56,808 nt of DNA, taken from IMG/VR virus record IMGVR_UViG_3300042448_001281, positions 1 through 56,808 of that record. One strand, given 5' to 3'. This document shows positions 55,146 to 56,808 of this stretch, piece by piece (the first letter of the stretch is position 1; each line of letters opens with the position of its first letter). Position numbers and translations under genes: made by a program. The notes below the pieces were generated by a model. It searched no databases. It had not been told where the DNA came from and was given only the letters and a program-made list of their open reading frames with translations. The DNA is from a virus.

Positions 55146-56321
55146 ATGAAGAAAATAAATCTTTATCAAGATAGTAAAGAGTGCCTGTTTTGGACTCGTA
55201 GTGAATTTGAAGAATTAGAAAAGAAGTATCCTAAGAAATTTGAATTAGATAAAGAACAACCATTTGTGTTTGAACATGGTGGGTATGAGTTTAGACAATA
55301 TATTCGTAACACATTTATTAGGGAAGATACTGGGTTAGACCCAACGATAGAACTGGGTGATATTAATATATTTGTACTGACGGGTACTTTCCCACTATAT
55401 AAAGTGATGAACTTACTAAATGAGTTTGAAAAAAATCCAGAAAAAAAATTCATCCTTATAGATAAACATCCTGAAGATTATTGGTTATGTATAGAAGCTA
55501 TGAATAGTAATGAGTTATACGAAAGGATAGCTGGTATGAATAATGTGAGTGTGTTTTGGGATAATTTGGCTAAGTTTAACAATTTCCATTTCCTACCTAA
55601 GATGATGATGCATAGTTATCATAATGTACATCAGTTCAATGGTTTCTTTTTCTTTAATGGATATGAAATCTTTAAACACCATCCAAAGGACAAGAGGATT
55701 GGAATCCATATAAACAAACATATGATTGATAAGATTAGGTATTATCTATATACTAACTTTAAACATAATACACATAATAAGTTATTCTTTACTAACAGGA
55801 AGGAATATAAACACAGCGTATTTGAATTAAACTTTATCGATTCTAATAATGCTGGTACTGAAAGAGAATGGTTCAATTTACAATTCTTAGACCAAACATT
55901 GAAATCAGATATAGAAATAGTATACGAAACCTTTTCCATACAAGCCCGTAGAGATACATCCCTTAAGTGGAATGAAAAGAGTATTAAACACCTTTTCTTA
56001 GGTAAACCATTTATACATAGTGACCCAACGGCACATTCCCTATTTAAAGTATATGGATTAGAACCGTATAGAAGTTTGTATACGGATGAGTTATGGGAAC
56101 TATACTCTAATTGGGATATGAGGGATTTTTTAGTATTGAAAGATGGGTGGGATAGTTATCTACCTCTATTACAACGAAATATAGAGTGGTTGTTAGATAT
56201 GGAGGATAGTGAGTGGAAAGAAAGGTTAGAGCTTGCCAATACCCTTGCTATGAAGAACAAAGAGGTAGTAAACAATTTAGTGTATAATCATTCTCTATTA
56301 CCTTACTTAGATATTTATTGA
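55146..56321 (+). CDS. Glycosyltransferase-like protein (TEKTxRP family)
   Basis: The block is L-K-W-N-E-K-S-I-K-H-L-F-L-G-K-P-F-I-H-S-D then F-K-V-Y-G-L-E-P-Y, so it is the most divergent of the four paralogues (Thr to Ser, Arg-Pro lost). 391 aa. An SGNH gene follows 1 nt later, as at other places in the window, which suggests that the two types of protein act together. Confidence 0.55.
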   Translation: MKKINLYQDSKECLFWTRSEFEELEKKYPKKFELDKEQPFVFEHGGYEFRQYIRNTFIREDTGLDPTIELGDINIFVLTGTFPLYKVMNLLNEFEKNPEKKFILIDKHPEDYWLCIEAMNSNELYERIAGMNNVSVFWDNLAKFNNFHFLPKMMMHSYHNVHQFNGFFFFNGYEIFKHHPKDKRIGIHINKHMIDKIRYYLYTNFKHNTHNKLFFTNRKEYKHSVFELNFIDSNNAGTEREWFNLQFLDQTLKSDIEIVYETFSIQARRDTSLKWNEKSIKHLFLGKPFIHSDPTAHSLFKVYGLEPYRSLYTDELWELYSNWDMRDFLVLKDGWDSYLPLLQRNIEWLLDMEDSEWKERLELANTLAMKNKEVVNNLVYNHSLLPYLDIY

Positions 56322-56322
56322 T

Positions 56323-56808
56323 ATGGAAAATAAACAAACACTATGGATATTTGGAGATTCTTTTTCTACTCCATTTAATGATAACACATTAGGTACTTGG
56401 GATGGAGATTATTGTAAATGGAAAGGATATGTTCCTAAATACTTTGGTGATATTATAGCAAAAGAATTAGAAGTAAATATACAACACTTTGGATATGGTG
56501 GCTCGGATAACGATACTATATTTGAAAGTATAATAAAACAAGCTCCTAAAATTAATAAAGGAGATTTAGTTATCATTGGTTGGTCCTCCATAGGTAGATT
56601 TAGATTAGTAAATAGGGAAAATAAATTCCAAACCGTTATACCTAGTTTTATTGATAAGTCATTGACCTGGTTTGATACCATTTCTAAATCTACAATAGAA
56701 GAGATATTAGTAAATAGAGATCATTATTTGTATAAAAAAGAATTATATACAAAACTAGAGTTTTTAAATTTTTTATTTAATGATATGAAGTTAATACAAT
56801 GGACTCCA
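56323..56808 (+). CDS. SGNH-hydrolase-like protein, cut by window end
   Basis: Block I is F-G-D-S-F-S-T-P-F near residue 10, then G-Y-G-G-S-D-N-D and the strand L-V-I-I-G-W-S-S-I-G-R. The reading frame is open to base 56808, so the C-terminal Asp/His motif is outside the window. Confidence 0.7.
   Translation, partial: MENKQTLWIFGDSFSTPFNDNTLGTWDGDYCKWKGYVPKYFGDIIAKELEVNIQHFGYGGSDNDTIFESIIKQAPKINKGDLVIIGWSSIGRFRLVNRENKFQTVIPSFIDKSLTWFDTISKSTIEEILVNRDHYLYKKELYTKLEFLNFLFNDMKLIQWTP

Overview
The window reads as a continuous stretch of a large tailed-phage genome (or a closely related prophage) whose host is a member of Bacteroidota. About 114 genes are supported, all on the plus strand. They are very tightly packed, with many start/stop overlaps, the sequence is visibly AT-rich, and most products are small phage-type proteins. 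The host assignment rests on four things. Promoters follow the Bacteroidota pattern (TTTG, about 20 nt, TAnnTTTG/A). Shine-Dalgarno sequences are mostly absent and leaders are A-rich. Several families are typical of the phylum (DUF4494, an Hc1-like histone, Oar-type TonB-dependent receptor, FG-GAP lipoprotein). Secreted and lipoprotein signals also look Bacteroidota-like. No terminase, capsid, portal, tail or polymerase gene was recognised, so the window is an accessory and regulatory part of the genome.

Layout. 1-7.7 kb: a glycosyltransferase tail, a DUF3008-like protein, several SGNH-hydrolase-like proteins, a sulfotransferase-like protein and small membrane proteins. 7.7-14.6 kb: a cargo region of short units with their own promoters and terminators. 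It holds an Hc1-like DNA-binding protein, a full-length TonB-dependent receptor of 1092 aa, a secreted DNA/RNA non-specific nuclease, an HTH/zinc-ribbon protein, DUF4494, a HAD phosphatase, a ferredoxin and a small lipoprotein. 14.6-22 kb: a cyclic-phosphate receiver-domain protein, a VWA/HExxH protein paired with a MoxR-type AAA+ ATPase, an Api92-like protein, a zinc-peptidase-like protein and a ParB-domain protein. 22-26 kb: a coupled operon with two glycosyltransferase-like paralogues. 26-33.6 kb: a Gp88-family gene, then small genes including two SWIM zinc fingers, an HExxH protein and a 3D-domain wall enzyme. 33.8-42 kb: an ATP-dependent DNA ligase, a HAD-SAK phosphatase, an FG-GAP lipoprotein, a glycosyltransferase-like protein, a phosphoesterase, an SGNH protein and an HldE-like sugar kinase. 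42-51 kb: an SPFH protein, an SGNH protein, a flavodoxin-fold reductase and a run of small paralogues that begin M-[LI]-x-I-[KQ]-N. 51-56.8 kb: longer intergenic regions with a possible small RNA, a palindromic repeat cluster, a GIY-YIG nuclease, a lysine-rich protein, a structured RNA candidate, then another glycosyltransferase-like and SGNH pair.

How the parts may work together (inference). The dispersed SGNH, glycosyltransferase-like, sulfotransferase-like and sugar-kinase genes look like a toolkit for modifying glycans on the virion or the host surface. The TonB receptor, lipoproteins, wall enzyme and secreted nuclease act on the cell envelope or outside it. Five intergenic clusters of an imperfect palindrome with the core TTGATTATCAA lie at promoters of one type. 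Three of those promoters also share a 5' leader ending, which suggests a phage regulon.

The observations I would check first are the phage-borne TonB-dependent receptor, the palindrome regulon, the expanded M-L-x-I-K-N family, the tRNA-like acceptor/T-arm minihelix between two genes (15705-15747), the structured RNA at 54.7-54.9 kb, and the small RNA or attenuator upstream of 51661. All functions are read from motifs by eye; no database search was run.
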